Assembly: GCA_030648705.1 (NCBI GenBank)
Contig: JAUSHF010000027.1
Coordinates: 1-8,073 of the forward strand
Length of the DNA stretch: 8,073 nt
Direction of reading: 5' to 3'
Source of the DNA: a bacterium
GTDB taxonomy: Bacteria; Patescibacteriota; Minisyncoccia; Phycocordibacterales; PALSA-1337
Of this stretch, positions 1-5,158 are shown in pieces; position 1 is the first letter of the stretch; each line of letters starts with the position of its first letter. The notes under the pieces were generated by a model that saw only the letters and a list, made by a program, of their open reading frames with translations, was not told where the DNA came from and ran no database searches. A program made the position numbers and the translations under genes.

Positions 1-262
1 CACGAGTTACTCTGCGGACTAATATTACTTTAGTATCACATTCAGGCTTAACTCTCACATTAGAGTCTCTGCGATCTCCTCTTCTGCCTCCTCCCGGACC
101 ACCTCTTCTAGCTCCACCTCCACCACGTGGATTCTTAGAAAAACCAGGAGCGGAAGGATTAGAAAGTGAAAGAGCAGGATTAAGGACACCTTTAGTGGTC
201 TCCTTCTTAGGCTCTGTACTTGCAACTACTATATTTTTATTTTCTTCAGTGTTTGTTGTCAT
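1..262 (-). CDS. rpsE: Ribosomal protein S5 (uS5), N-terminal part, cut by the window edge
   Basis: S5 is a small-subunit protein near the decoding centre that helps translational accuracy. The ATG is at 262-260, five bases after the L18 stop, and 87 codons are open to the left edge. Residues about 76-87 (DTKVILVRRVTR) match the start of the conserved S5 domain, which in E. coli begins only about 15 residues from the N terminus. The roughly 70 residues before it are an extension: an acidic/lysine start, a Ser/Pro/Asn stretch (about 27-45), then an Arg/Gly-rich block at residues 46-65 containing RGGGG and PGGGRRGDRR. Such RGG-like S5 extensions are, from general knowledge, not rare in CPR and some other bacteria. 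No Shine-Dalgarno sequence is visible (TTATT directly before the ATG). The position after L18 is the standard spc order. The S5 body, and whether L30 and L15 follow, lie outside the window. Confidence 0.93.
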   Translation of the reverse strand, partial: MTTNTEENKNIVVASTEPKKETTKGVLNPALSLSNPSAPGFSKNPRGGGGARRGGPGGGRRGDRRDSNVRVKPECDTKVILVRRVTR

Positions 263-267
263 AATAA

Positions 268-615
268 TTAAAACTTAAGTCCAGCTTCACGAGCGGAATC
301 TGCTAATGCTTTTATCTTACCAGCATATAGGTAACCACTCCTATCAAAAACTACTGTTTTGATACCTGTTTCTATAGCCTTTTTAGCTATACCTACTCCG
401 ACTTCTTTTGCCTGTTCTAGCTTACTCTTTGCTTTCATTCCAGCTGAAGTGAAAGAAGCTAATGTCTTTCCTGCATCATCGTCTATGATCTGAGCGTAAA
501 TAAATTTATTAGATTTGAAAACACAAAGTCTAGGCATTTCTTTAGTACCAGAGATTTTTGCTCTGATTCTCTTGTGTCTGCGCTCTTTAGGTGTGAGAAT
601 AAATATTCTTGACAT
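268..615 (-). CDS. rplR: Ribosomal protein L18 (uL18)
   Basis: L18 binds 5S rRNA and, with L5, attaches it to the large subunit. The 115-residue product has the normal length. Family features are a basic N terminus (KERRHKRIRAKISGT, 10-24), the PRLCVFKSNKFIYAQIID strand region (28-45), and the conserved C-terminal block VVFDRSGYLYAGKIKALAD (88-106) ending in AREAGLKF. The ATG is 14 bases after the L6 stop. That spacer is A/T-rich (TTTATAAACATTAT) with no Shine-Dalgarno motif. The S5 gene follows after five bases, so the two are one transcriptional unit. Identification is secure from both sequence and order. Confidence 0.97.
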   Translation of the reverse strand: MSRIFILTPKERRHKRIRAKISGTKEMPRLCVFKSNKFIYAQIIDDDAGKTLASFTSAGMKAKSKLEQAKEVGVGIAKKAIETGIKTVVFDRSGYLYAGKIKALADSAREAGLKF

Positions 616-629
616 ATAATGTTTATAAA

Positions 630-1163
630 TTATGCAGCTTTCTTGCCTTGTTTTCTTCTAATAATTTCCCCATCATAACGTATACCCTTTCCTTTATAAG
701 GTTCAGGCTTCTTTAGAGAACGGATTACAGAAGCAAAAGCGCCTACAGCATCTTTGCTTATTCCACTGATTATTACCGCTGATTTGTCAGCCACGATCTT
801 AATTCCTTCAGGAATATCTTTTCTTATCTGATGTGAAAAACCTAGGTTAAGGATGATTTCTTTAGGCTTTATATCGCATTTGAAACCAATACCTTCTATT
901 ATTAGACGCTTCTCATAGAGTTTGGAAACTCCAGCTAGCATATTTCTAGTATGAGAAGCGTATGTTCCCCATAGAGCTAGGGTTTCAATGTTTGAATCTA
1001 CTGGTATTAGAGTAATAGAGCCATCTGCGATTTTTATATCTATCACTGGCTTAATTGCCTTCTTTAGTTCTCCAAGAGCACCTTTAATGGTTAAAATACC
1101 ATTTGCAAAAGTAGCTGTGGTTTTCTCTGGTATTAAAATTGGTTTTTTTGCTATTCTAGACAT
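630..1163 (-). CDS. rplF: Ribosomal protein L6 (uL6)
   Basis: L6 is a two-domain large-subunit protein next to the sarcin-ricin loop and the factor-binding site. The 177-residue length is typical. It opens with MSRIAKKPI and has two repeated alpha/beta domains (about 1-80 and 82-177). The L6 signature PEPYKGKGIRY is at 153-163, followed by the basic tail IIRRKQGKKAA. It starts 18 bases after the S8 stop. The upstream bases are only A and T (AAAATATAAATAT), so translation start seems independent of a Shine-Dalgarno sequence. It lies in the usual S8-L6-L18 order. Nothing unusual is seen in the coding sequence. Confidence 0.97.
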   Translation of the reverse strand: MSRIAKKPILIPEKTTATFANGILTIKGALGELKKAIKPVIDIKIADGSITLIPVDSNIETLALWGTYASHTRNMLAGVSKLYEKRLIIEGIGFKCDIKPKEIILNLGFSHQIRKDIPEGIKIVADKSAVIISGISKDAVGAFASVIRSLKKPEPYKGKGIRYDGEIIRRKQGKKAA

Positions 1164-1181
1164 ATATTTATATTTTAATTA

Positions 1182-1583
1182 TTACCAGATTCTGAATAAT
1201 ATTTCACCACCGACATTCTGTTTCTTTGCTTCAGAATCAGTAAGAATACCTTTAGGAGTGGAATATATTACACTTCCAAAACCATTTTTATATGAACGAA
1301 TATCTCTGGACTGATGATAAATTCTCTTTGAAATACGTGAAATTCTCTCTACACCGTGTATTCTAGCTACTTTTGGTGTGCTGTCATTATAAAGTACACC
1401 TATTTCTAAGGTCTTTGCTACCCCCTTTCCCTTTGCCTCTACTGACTTAACATATCCAGCAGATAATAAAGCTCTAGCGATAGACTCAGCATACTTAGAA
1501 TGAGATGTGGACACTATGTCCTTACCTGCTTCGCTCGCATTCTTAATGCGAATTATTAGATCTGAAATTTTGTCTGTTACCAT
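1182..1583 (-). CDS. rpsH: Ribosomal protein S8 (uS8)
   Basis: S8 is a primary 16S rRNA-binding protein of the central domain; in E. coli it also represses the spc operon by binding its mRNA. The 133-residue product starts with MVTDKISDLIIRIKNA, a typical S8 opening. It carries the C-terminal signature STPKGILTDSEAKKQNVGGE (108-127) and ends in FRIW, as S8 proteins usually end in an aromatic residue. The ATG lies inside the end of S14: the two reading frames overlap by 7 bases (1577-1583), pointing to translational coupling. A weak AGGA lies about 14 bases upstream, probably too far to act as a normal ribosome-binding site. Whether S8 regulates this cluster, for instance through the hairpin before S14, is not shown by the sequence. 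Confidence 0.97.
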   Translation of the reverse strand: MVTDKISDLIIRIKNASEAGKDIVSTSHSKYAESIARALLSAGYVKSVEAKGKGVAKTLEIGVLYNDSTPKVARIHGVERISRISKRIYHQSRDIRSYKNGFGSVIYSTPKGILTDSEAKKQNVGGEILFRIW

Positions 1584-1762
1584 GATGATTTTTTTATTCC
1601 TGGTATAGCACCTTCATTAGCATATTCGCGGAAACAAATTCTGCAAATATCGAAATCCCTCATATATCCATGCTTACGACCACAACGAAAACAGCGTCTA
1701 ACTACGCGTGAAGTGAATTTAGGCTTTTTCTGTGATCTAGCGATAACTGATGTTTTTGCCAT
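1577..1762 (-). CDS. rpsZ: Ribosomal protein S14, zinc-binding type (uS14)
   Basis: S14 is a small-subunit head protein. This is the short, zinc-containing form: 61 residues with two CxxC pairs at C24/C27 and C40/C43 (RCFRCGRK and DICRICFRE), which would bind one zinc ion. The zinc-free form is about 100 residues and lacks these cysteines. The C-terminal GAIPGIKKSSW matches the family. It starts the downstream half of the spc genes and is separated from the preceding membrane-protein gene by 160 bases holding a promoter and a stem-loop. The bases before its ATG (GTTTAAAAT) contain no Shine-Dalgarno motif. It overlaps S8 by 7 bases. Confidence 0.97.
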   Translation of the reverse strand: MAKTSVIARSQKKPKFTSRVVRRCFRCGRKHGYMRDFDICRICFREYANEGAIPGIKKSSW

Positions 1763-1816
1763 ATTTTAAACTATTAATAATTTATTACTTTTACATTTTT
1801 ATACTAGATTTTAAAC

Positions 1817-1860
1817 AAAAGAAGAATTGGTTAGTGGTTTCCCACTTCCAATCTCTTTCC
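1817..1860 (-). terminator. GAAA-capped stem-loop with U-rich tail (terminator or attenuator) before S14
   Basis: On the minus strand the core reads ATTGG-A-AGTGG-GAAA-CCACT-AA-CCAAT (1852-1826): two perfect 5-bp stems split by a small 1x2 internal loop and closed by a GNRA tetraloop on a G-C pair. The purine stretch before it (GAAAGAG) can pair with the CT-rich stretch after it if two U bulges are allowed, lengthening the stem. A run of mostly T follows (TTCTTCTTTTGTTT). This fits an intrinsic terminator for the preceding gene. It is also downstream of the S14 promoter, so the same hairpin would lie in the S14 mRNA leader and could act as an attenuator or a ribosomal-protein binding site. 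Which of these applies cannot be told from sequence. Confidence 0.55.
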
Positions 1861-1884
1861 TTCAAACCTATTTGTATACCAGAT

Positions 1885-1913
1885 ATACTAGCAGAAAAGC
1901 ATTCTGGCGTCAA
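1885..1913 (-). promoter_or_regulatory. Candidate extended -10 promoter for S14-S8-L6-L18-S5
   Basis: On the minus strand TTGACG (1913-1908) is followed after exactly 17 bases by TAGTAT (1890-1885). The bases TGC directly before it form an extended -10 element. The -35 box matches the consensus at 5 of 6 positions, the -10 box at 4 of 6. Transcription would begin near 1878, giving a leader of about 115 bases. Box match, spacing and the TG element all agree, but activity is an inference. Confidence 0.6.
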
Positions 1914-1922
1914 ATAAATTTG

Positions 1923-2618
1923 CTATTTAACTTTCTTTTCAGAATACCCTTTCGTATACTCATAAATAGTGGACCAGAAAGCACCAGCAAAGAAGCTTGC
2001 TAACACTTCCTCTAAAGGAACACCGCCTAAAGTGAATATTCCCCAAAGACTCTTAATATTATATGAATTTTCTACCCAGCCTGGGAATATTAAAATAACG
2101 AATAGAAAAACCACTGTATAGAATAGTACGAAAATGAAGCCTGTAGTGATCACTTGTTTAGCTAGATCTGGGCGAATTAATATTGTGAGGAAACATCCTA
2201 GTGATGCAGAAAGTATATATGAATATATTGCTAAATGAGGAAATATTATTAGAAGTGATACAAAAACCGCTAAAGATATTACTATAGGAAAAGCGTGTAT
2301 ATGAATATGTTTCTCTTTATTCTTCTTCGTACCTTTATGCTCTACGAATTCATATATCACCGACGCGATACCTGCCATTAAAAAGAAAAACAAAAAGCTT
2401 TCTATACCTACTCCATAATTTCTAATCAACCCAAATAAAGATTCTGGATACCAGTAATAAGGCACTAGAAAATAATCCACAAGGCCGAAAGGTAATCCTA
2501 ATGTACTCGCCCATAGTATTTCAGATCTTAAATCTTTTCTTTTTATATAAATAAAGAGCCACGAAACAAAGAGGATGAGACATCCTACTAAATAAGCATA
2601 TTCATATGAAAATAACAT
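1923..2618 (-). CDS. Lycopene-cyclase-domain (CrtYc/CrtYd, CarR-like) membrane protein
   Basis: This 231-residue integral membrane protein has about seven hydrophobic segments: roughly 4-25, 35-56, 68-92, 108-127, 129-148, 156-178 and 192-221. It resembles the small lycopene-cyclase domain family, in which two related subunits (CrtYc and CrtYd) or a fused pair cyclise the ends of lycopene. The halves look related. The first has DYFLVPYYW (48-56) followed by GIESFLFFFLMAG (71-83) and ends IYEF. The second has a matching pattern with PLEEVLASFFAGAFW (201-215) and ends IYEY. The PLEE glutamates (E203, E204) match the acidic motif typical of the family; the first half keeps only E73. The loop at 94-108 is rich in Lys/His (KHIHIHAF). 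The stop is TAG. It sits between deformylase and S14 with its own promoter. Cyclase activity is not proven; it could be a family member with another role. Confidence 0.72.
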   Translation of the reverse strand: MLFSYEYAYLVGCLILFVSWLFIYIKRKDLRSEILWASTLGLPFGLVDYFLVPYYWYPESLFGLIRNYGVGIESFLFFFLMAGIASVIYEFVEHKGTKKNKEKHIHIHAFPIVISLAVFVSLLIIFPHLAIYSYILSASLGCFLTILIRPDLAKQVITTGFIFVLFYTVVFLFVILIFPGWVENSYNIKSLWGIFTLGGVPLEEVLASFFAGAFWSTIYEYTKGYSEKKVK

Positions 2619-2624
2619 ATGAAT

Positions 2625-2653
2625 ATTATAATCCCCTTTTGACTTAATGTTAA
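2625..2653 (-). promoter_or_regulatory. Near-consensus promoter giving a leaderless transcript of the lycopene-cyclase-like gene
   Basis: On the minus strand TTAACA (2653-2648, 5 of 6 consensus bases) is followed after exactly 17 bases by a perfect TATAAT (2630-2625). Only six bases (ATTCAT) separate the -10 box from the ATG at 2618-2616, so the expected transcription start falls on or next to the A of the start codon. The whole promoter fits inside the 41-base gap after the deformylase stop. It is the best promoter match in the window. Confidence 0.68.
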
Positions 2654-2655
2654 GT
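2642..2655 (-). repeat. 6-bp inverted repeat overlapping the -35 box
   Basis: ACTTAA-CA-TTAAGT on the minus strand is a perfect 6-bp inverted repeat with a 2-base centre. It completely covers the -35 element of the promoter for the lycopene-cyclase-like gene. Its position would suit an operator bound by a dimeric regulator, but so short an AT-rich palindrome can also arise by chance. Confidence 0.35.
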
Positions 2656-2659
2656 GGAT

Positions 2660-3193
2660 TTAATTATTTTTTGGCGGAACCGGCATTTCTACCACATCTT
2701 CTGCTTTGTCTATGAAAAGCACTCCATTTAAATGATCCGTTTCGTGCTGGAAAATCTGAGCGATTAATCCCGATGCGCCCATTTCGAATTTCTTACCGTT
2801 CTCATCATATGCGCGGATGGTAGCCTTCTTTGATCTCTTAACTTTACCGAATAAAGGTCTGACAGATAGACATCCTTCTTCTACCCATGCTTTATCCTTA
2901 GAAAGCTTCATTATTTCTGGGTTTATAAAAACTAAATCATCCTTCGGTGCATTATTTTTATCAAAAAAAGCTCTCTTAGAAATTATAAAAATCGCTAGAG
3001 ATTCCCCTATTTGAGGGCCAGCTAATCCTACTCCATCATCTTGAGATGCTAGAGTTTTCTTCATTTTATCTACGAGATTCTTTATCTTTGCAGTCTTAAT
3101 ATCAGATACCAAAATCTTAGACACATTCTCTCTTAAGACAGAATGTCCATTTTGGATTATGTATTTAGAATAATCTTTTTCTTTTTTTATCAT
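2660..3193 (-). CDS. def: Peptide deformylase
   Basis: Peptide deformylase is a metal-dependent hydrolase that removes the formyl group from the N-terminal methionine of nascent proteins at the ribosome. The 177-residue product has all three catalytic motifs: motif I GVGLAGPQIG (54-63, active-site Q61), motif II EEGCLSV (105-111, metal ligand C108) and motif III QHETDHLNG (149-157, ligands H150 and H154 with catalytic E151). Two small deviations are the second Ala of the usual GLAAPQ changed to Gly, and an Arg after EGCLSV where Pro is common; neither removes a catalytic residue. The ATG is six bases after the L5 stop, so it is almost certainly co-transcribed with the L5-proximal genes. Its place between L5 and S14 is not the usual one (often next to fmt). 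It should be an active enzyme. Confidence 0.96.
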   Translation of the reverse strand: MIKKEKDYSKYIIQNGHSVLRENVSKILVSDIKTAKIKNLVDKMKKTLASQDDGVGLAGPQIGESLAIFIISKRAFFDKNNAPKDDLVFINPEIMKLSKDKAWVEEGCLSVRPLFGKVKRSKKATIRAYDENGKKFEMGASGLIAQIFQHETDHLNGVLFIDKAEDVVEMPVPPKNN

Positions 3194-3199
3194 CCAGCT

Positions 3200-3775
3200 T
3201 TACTTCTTTCCTTTTTTAGAAACAGAATCGTCAGCTACCCCCTTTTTCTTAAATGGGAAACCTAACTGCTCCATTAGAGCTTCTGTCATTTTTTTATTCT
3301 TAGAAGAAGTAACAAAAGTGATAGACATACCGAAGACATCCTTTAGATCTTCATCGACTGTCTCAGCGAATATTGTATGTTCCTTTATACCTAGAGTATA
3401 GTTACCCATAGCGTCTATAGAGTCTCTGGAAATACCACGGAAGTCCTTAGTACGAGGAAATGCTACGTTTACTAGTCTGTCTATGAAATCAAACATTCTA
3501 TTACCACGTAGAGTTATTTGATAACCTACTGGCTCACCTTCACGAAGTTTAAATGATGAAATAGAAATCTTTGCCTTACGAGTAACAGGCTTCTGACCCG
3601 TAATTCTAGCAAGACGATCTGCAATTAATTCTACTTTCTTCTTATCTTTAATAGACCCGAATCCAGAAGAAACTATCACCTTTTCCATCTTAGGTGCTTC
3701 CATAGGATTCTTAAGTTTGAATTCTGTCTTTAGAACTTCGTAAACTTCTGCTTGTTTTTGTTTTGTTGTTTTCAT
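3200..3775 (-). CDS. rplE: Ribosomal protein L5 (uL5)
   Basis: L5 binds 5S rRNA at the central protuberance and contacts the P-site tRNA. Recognisable parts of the 191-residue product are MEKVIVSSGFGS (30-41), GQKPVTRKAKISISSFKLREGEP (about 60-82), the PRTKDFRGIS motif (107-116), GNYTLGIKEHTIF (124-136) and the closing GFPF (172-175). It is about 12 residues longer than the E. coli protein, mainly because of a Lys/Asp/Ser tail (KKKGVADDSVSKKGKK). The start lies 23 bases after the L24 stop. The spacer CTCCACAAAATAT has no Shine-Dalgarno motif. Instead of S14, deformylase follows after six bases. Confidence 0.97.
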   Translation of the reverse strand: MKTTKQKQAEVYEVLKTEFKLKNPMEAPKMEKVIVSSGFGSIKDKKKVELIADRLARITGQKPVTRKAKISISSFKLREGEPVGYQITLRGNRMFDFIDRLVNVAFPRTKDFRGISRDSIDAMGNYTLGIKEHTIFAETVDEDLKDVFGMSITFVTSSKNKKMTEALMEQLGFPFKKKGVADDSVSKKGKK

Positions 3776-3798
3776 ATATTTTGTGGAGTGAGCATCGA

Positions 3799-4017
3799 CT
3801 ATTTCTTTAATACTACATTTGAAGCATTTATCGGCATCGCTTTTTCGATAGTCTGCCCCTTACTACCCTTCTTAGTAGCACGCTGATGCTTCTTAACAAT
3901 ATTTACCCCTTCAACTAAAATCTTACCTTCCTTTGGGAAAGCTTTGATTATTTTTCCAGTTTTACCCTTATCCTTTCCGGTTAAAACTTTTACTTCTTGA
4001 TCTTTCTTTACGTGCAT
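3799..4017 (-). CDS. rplX: Ribosomal protein L24 (uL24), short form
   Basis: L24 is an early assembly protein near the exit tunnel. The 72-residue product has the KOW motif (about 6-33, with GKDKGKTGKI at 14-23), then the conserved VEGVNIVKKHQ (35-45) and IEKAMPINASNVVL (57-70). It ends two residues later with a TAG stop. E. coli L24 is about 104 residues, so the C-terminal part of roughly 30 residues is missing. There is no sign of a frameshift: the end falls cleanly after the SNVVL strand. The gap from L14 is 40 bases, the widest inside the S19-L5 block; no convincing promoter or hairpin was found there. Confidence 0.96.
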   Translation of the reverse strand: MHVKKDQEVKVLTGKDKGKTGKIIKAFPKEGKILVEGVNIVKKHQRATKKGSKGQTIEKAMPINASNVVLKK

Positions 4018-4057
4018 AATATTTTAATTAAAGTGGCCCAATAATACTAAACGAATG

Positions 4058-4429
4058 TTAAACGATTTCAGGAGCCTTAGATACGATAGTCTGGAAACCT
4101 TTTTCCTGTATTTCACGAGGAATAGGACCGAAGACTCTACCTGCTACTGGCTCTTTCTTACCCTTGTCTAGGATAACTACTGCATTCTCATCGAAGCGGA
4201 TATAAGATCCATCCTTTCTGCGATAAGCCTTTACCTGACGAACGACTACAGCTAAGAGAACATCTTTCTTCTTTATAGCCTTTCTAGGTTCTGCCTTTTG
4301 TACAGACAAAACTACAAGTTCACCAAGCTCAGCATATCTCTTCTTAGAACTTCCTAGAACTTTGAAGATTCTGCCGATCTTTCCGCCGGAGTTATCTACT
4401 ATTTTGACTATTGTACGTGGTTGTATCAT
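4058..4429 (-). CDS. rplN: Ribosomal protein L14 (uL14)
   Basis: L14 is a large-subunit protein at the subunit interface; it contacts L19 and forms an intersubunit bridge. The 123-residue length matches the family. Signatures include the start MIQPRTIVKIVDNSGGK (1-17), the RFDENAVVIL motif (78-87) and GRVFGPIPREI (97-107), ending APEIV. The start is five bases after the S17 stop and the spacer is only A/T (ATTAT). One of the best conserved proteins in the window, and its order between S17 and L24 is standard. Confidence 0.98.
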   Translation of the reverse strand: MIQPRTIVKIVDNSGGKIGRIFKVLGSSKKRYAELGELVVLSVQKAEPRKAIKKKDVLLAVVVRQVKAYRRKDGSYIRFDENAVVILDKGKKEPVAGRVFGPIPREIQEKGFQTIVSKAPEIV

Positions 4430-4434
4430 ATAAT

Positions 4435-4692
4435 TTAAGCTATCTTAAAGTGTTTATGGCGTGAAATAGGAGCACATTCTACTATAGTAACTTTGTCGCC
4501 TATTTTCTTTGTGTTTCCGACATCATGAACTTTATACTTCTTCTTAATGTTCATGAATTTATGATATTTAGGATGCTTCACGAATCTCTCTATAGAGACT
4601 ACACAAGTATCCTTCATCTTATCAGAAGTCACCACTCCTTCTAAAGTGTGTTTATTTGGCTTTATTACTTTTTGTTCGGTTGTCTTGTTCAT
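4435..4692 (-). CDS. rpsQ: Ribosomal protein S17 (uS17)
   Basis: S17 is a small-subunit primary rRNA-binding protein of the OB-fold type. The 85-residue product has the conserved core TLEGVVTSDKMKDTCVVSIE (16-35), RFVKHPKYHKF (36-46), VHDVGNTKKIGD (55-66) and ECAPISRHKHFKI (72-84). The first 15 residues (NKTTEQKVIKPNKH region) are a short extension. The C terminus is some 8 residues shorter than in E. coli, ending just after the ISRHKHF motif. It directly follows L16 with only 31 bases between, so L29 is not at its usual place. The upstream sequence (AAGAATTTTTTATAAA) holds no Shine-Dalgarno motif. Confidence 0.97.
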   Translation of the reverse strand: MNKTTEQKVIKPNKHTLEGVVTSDKMKDTCVVSIERFVKHPKYHKFMNIKKKYKVHDVGNTKKIGDKVTIVECAPISRHKHFKIA

Positions 4693-4705
4693 TTTATAAA
4701 AAATT

Positions 4706-4723
4706 CTTATTTACTTATTTACT
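4706..4723 (-). repeat. Short AT-rich tandem repeat in the L16-S17 gap
   Basis: The minus strand reads AGTAAATA twice in a row followed by AG, directly after the L16 stop. It places extra stop codons behind L16 (TAA in another frame). The gap of 31 bases is where L29 would normally lie. The repeat is very short and may have no function. Confidence 0.4.
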
Positions 4724-5149
4724 TTAAACTCTGCTTACTACTTTAGTTCTGAGTGATATCTTTGCACCCGCTTTTGACAAAGCATCATTAGCCACATCTG
4801 GCTCCACTCCATCTACTTCGAACATAACCTTTCCTGGCTTCACTTCGCAAACGAAGCCTACTGGATCTCCCTTTCCCTTACCCATTTTCACTTCGGCTGG
4901 CTTCTGTGTGAAAGGTCTATCAGGGAACACTCTTACCCAAACTTTACCTGTCTTTGAAACATAACGGGAAATAACTTTTCTAGCAGCTTCTATCTCATTA
5001 GAGGTTATTCTTCCATAAGTGATAGCCTTTAGGCCAAATGAACCGAAGGCTACAGAGATACCTCTGGTTTCTACGGTCTTAGCCTGCTTCTTAGCGTTTA
5101 TTCGCTTTGTATGCCACTTTCTGAATTTTACTTTTTTAGGGAATAACAT
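4724..5149 (-). CDS. rplP: Ribosomal protein L16 (uL16)
   Basis: L16 is a late-assembling large-subunit protein that positions the A-site tRNA and supports the peptidyl-transferase region. The 141-residue product begins MLFPKKVKFRKWH and has FGSFGLKAI (35-43), the VFPDRPFTQKPAEVKMGKGKG region (74-94) and VKPGKVMFEVDGV (103-115). In the E. coli protein an arginine just before MGKGKG is hydroxylated; here that position is K88. The ATG is nine bases after the S3 stop with only A/T between (TTTATTATT). The end of the gene is intact, and L29, the usual next gene, is absent. Confidence 0.97.
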   Translation of the reverse strand: MLFPKKVKFRKWHTKRINAKKQAKTVETRGISVAFGSFGLKAITYGRITSNEIEAARKVISRYVSKTGKVWVRVFPDRPFTQKPAEVKMGKGKGDPVGFVCEVKPGKVMFEVDGVEPDVANDALSKAGAKISLRTKVVSRV

Positions 5150-5158
5150 AATAATAAA

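Larger units (their letters stand above)
1763..1922 (-). other. Intergenic leader between the lycopene-cyclase-like gene and S14
   Basis: This 160-base stretch has no gene. Read on the minus strand it contains, in order: a candidate promoter just after the TAG of the membrane-protein gene, a strong stem-loop with a GAAA tetraloop, a U-rich run, and then about 60 bases of almost pure A/T up to the S14 ATG. The expected transcript leader is about 115 bases, far longer than any other spacer in the cluster. This suggests the S14-S5 genes can be expressed separately and may be controlled at the leader. Confidence 0.6.

Noticed and set aside
988..1314. Plus-strand open frame of 108 codons
   Set aside because: It lies antisense across L6 and S8, has no family resemblance, and its codons mirror the real genes.
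4018..4057. Possible promoter in the L14-L24 gap (a TAGTAT hexamer)
   Set aside because: No acceptable -35 box is present at 16-18 bases, and such hexamers are frequent in AT-rich spacers.
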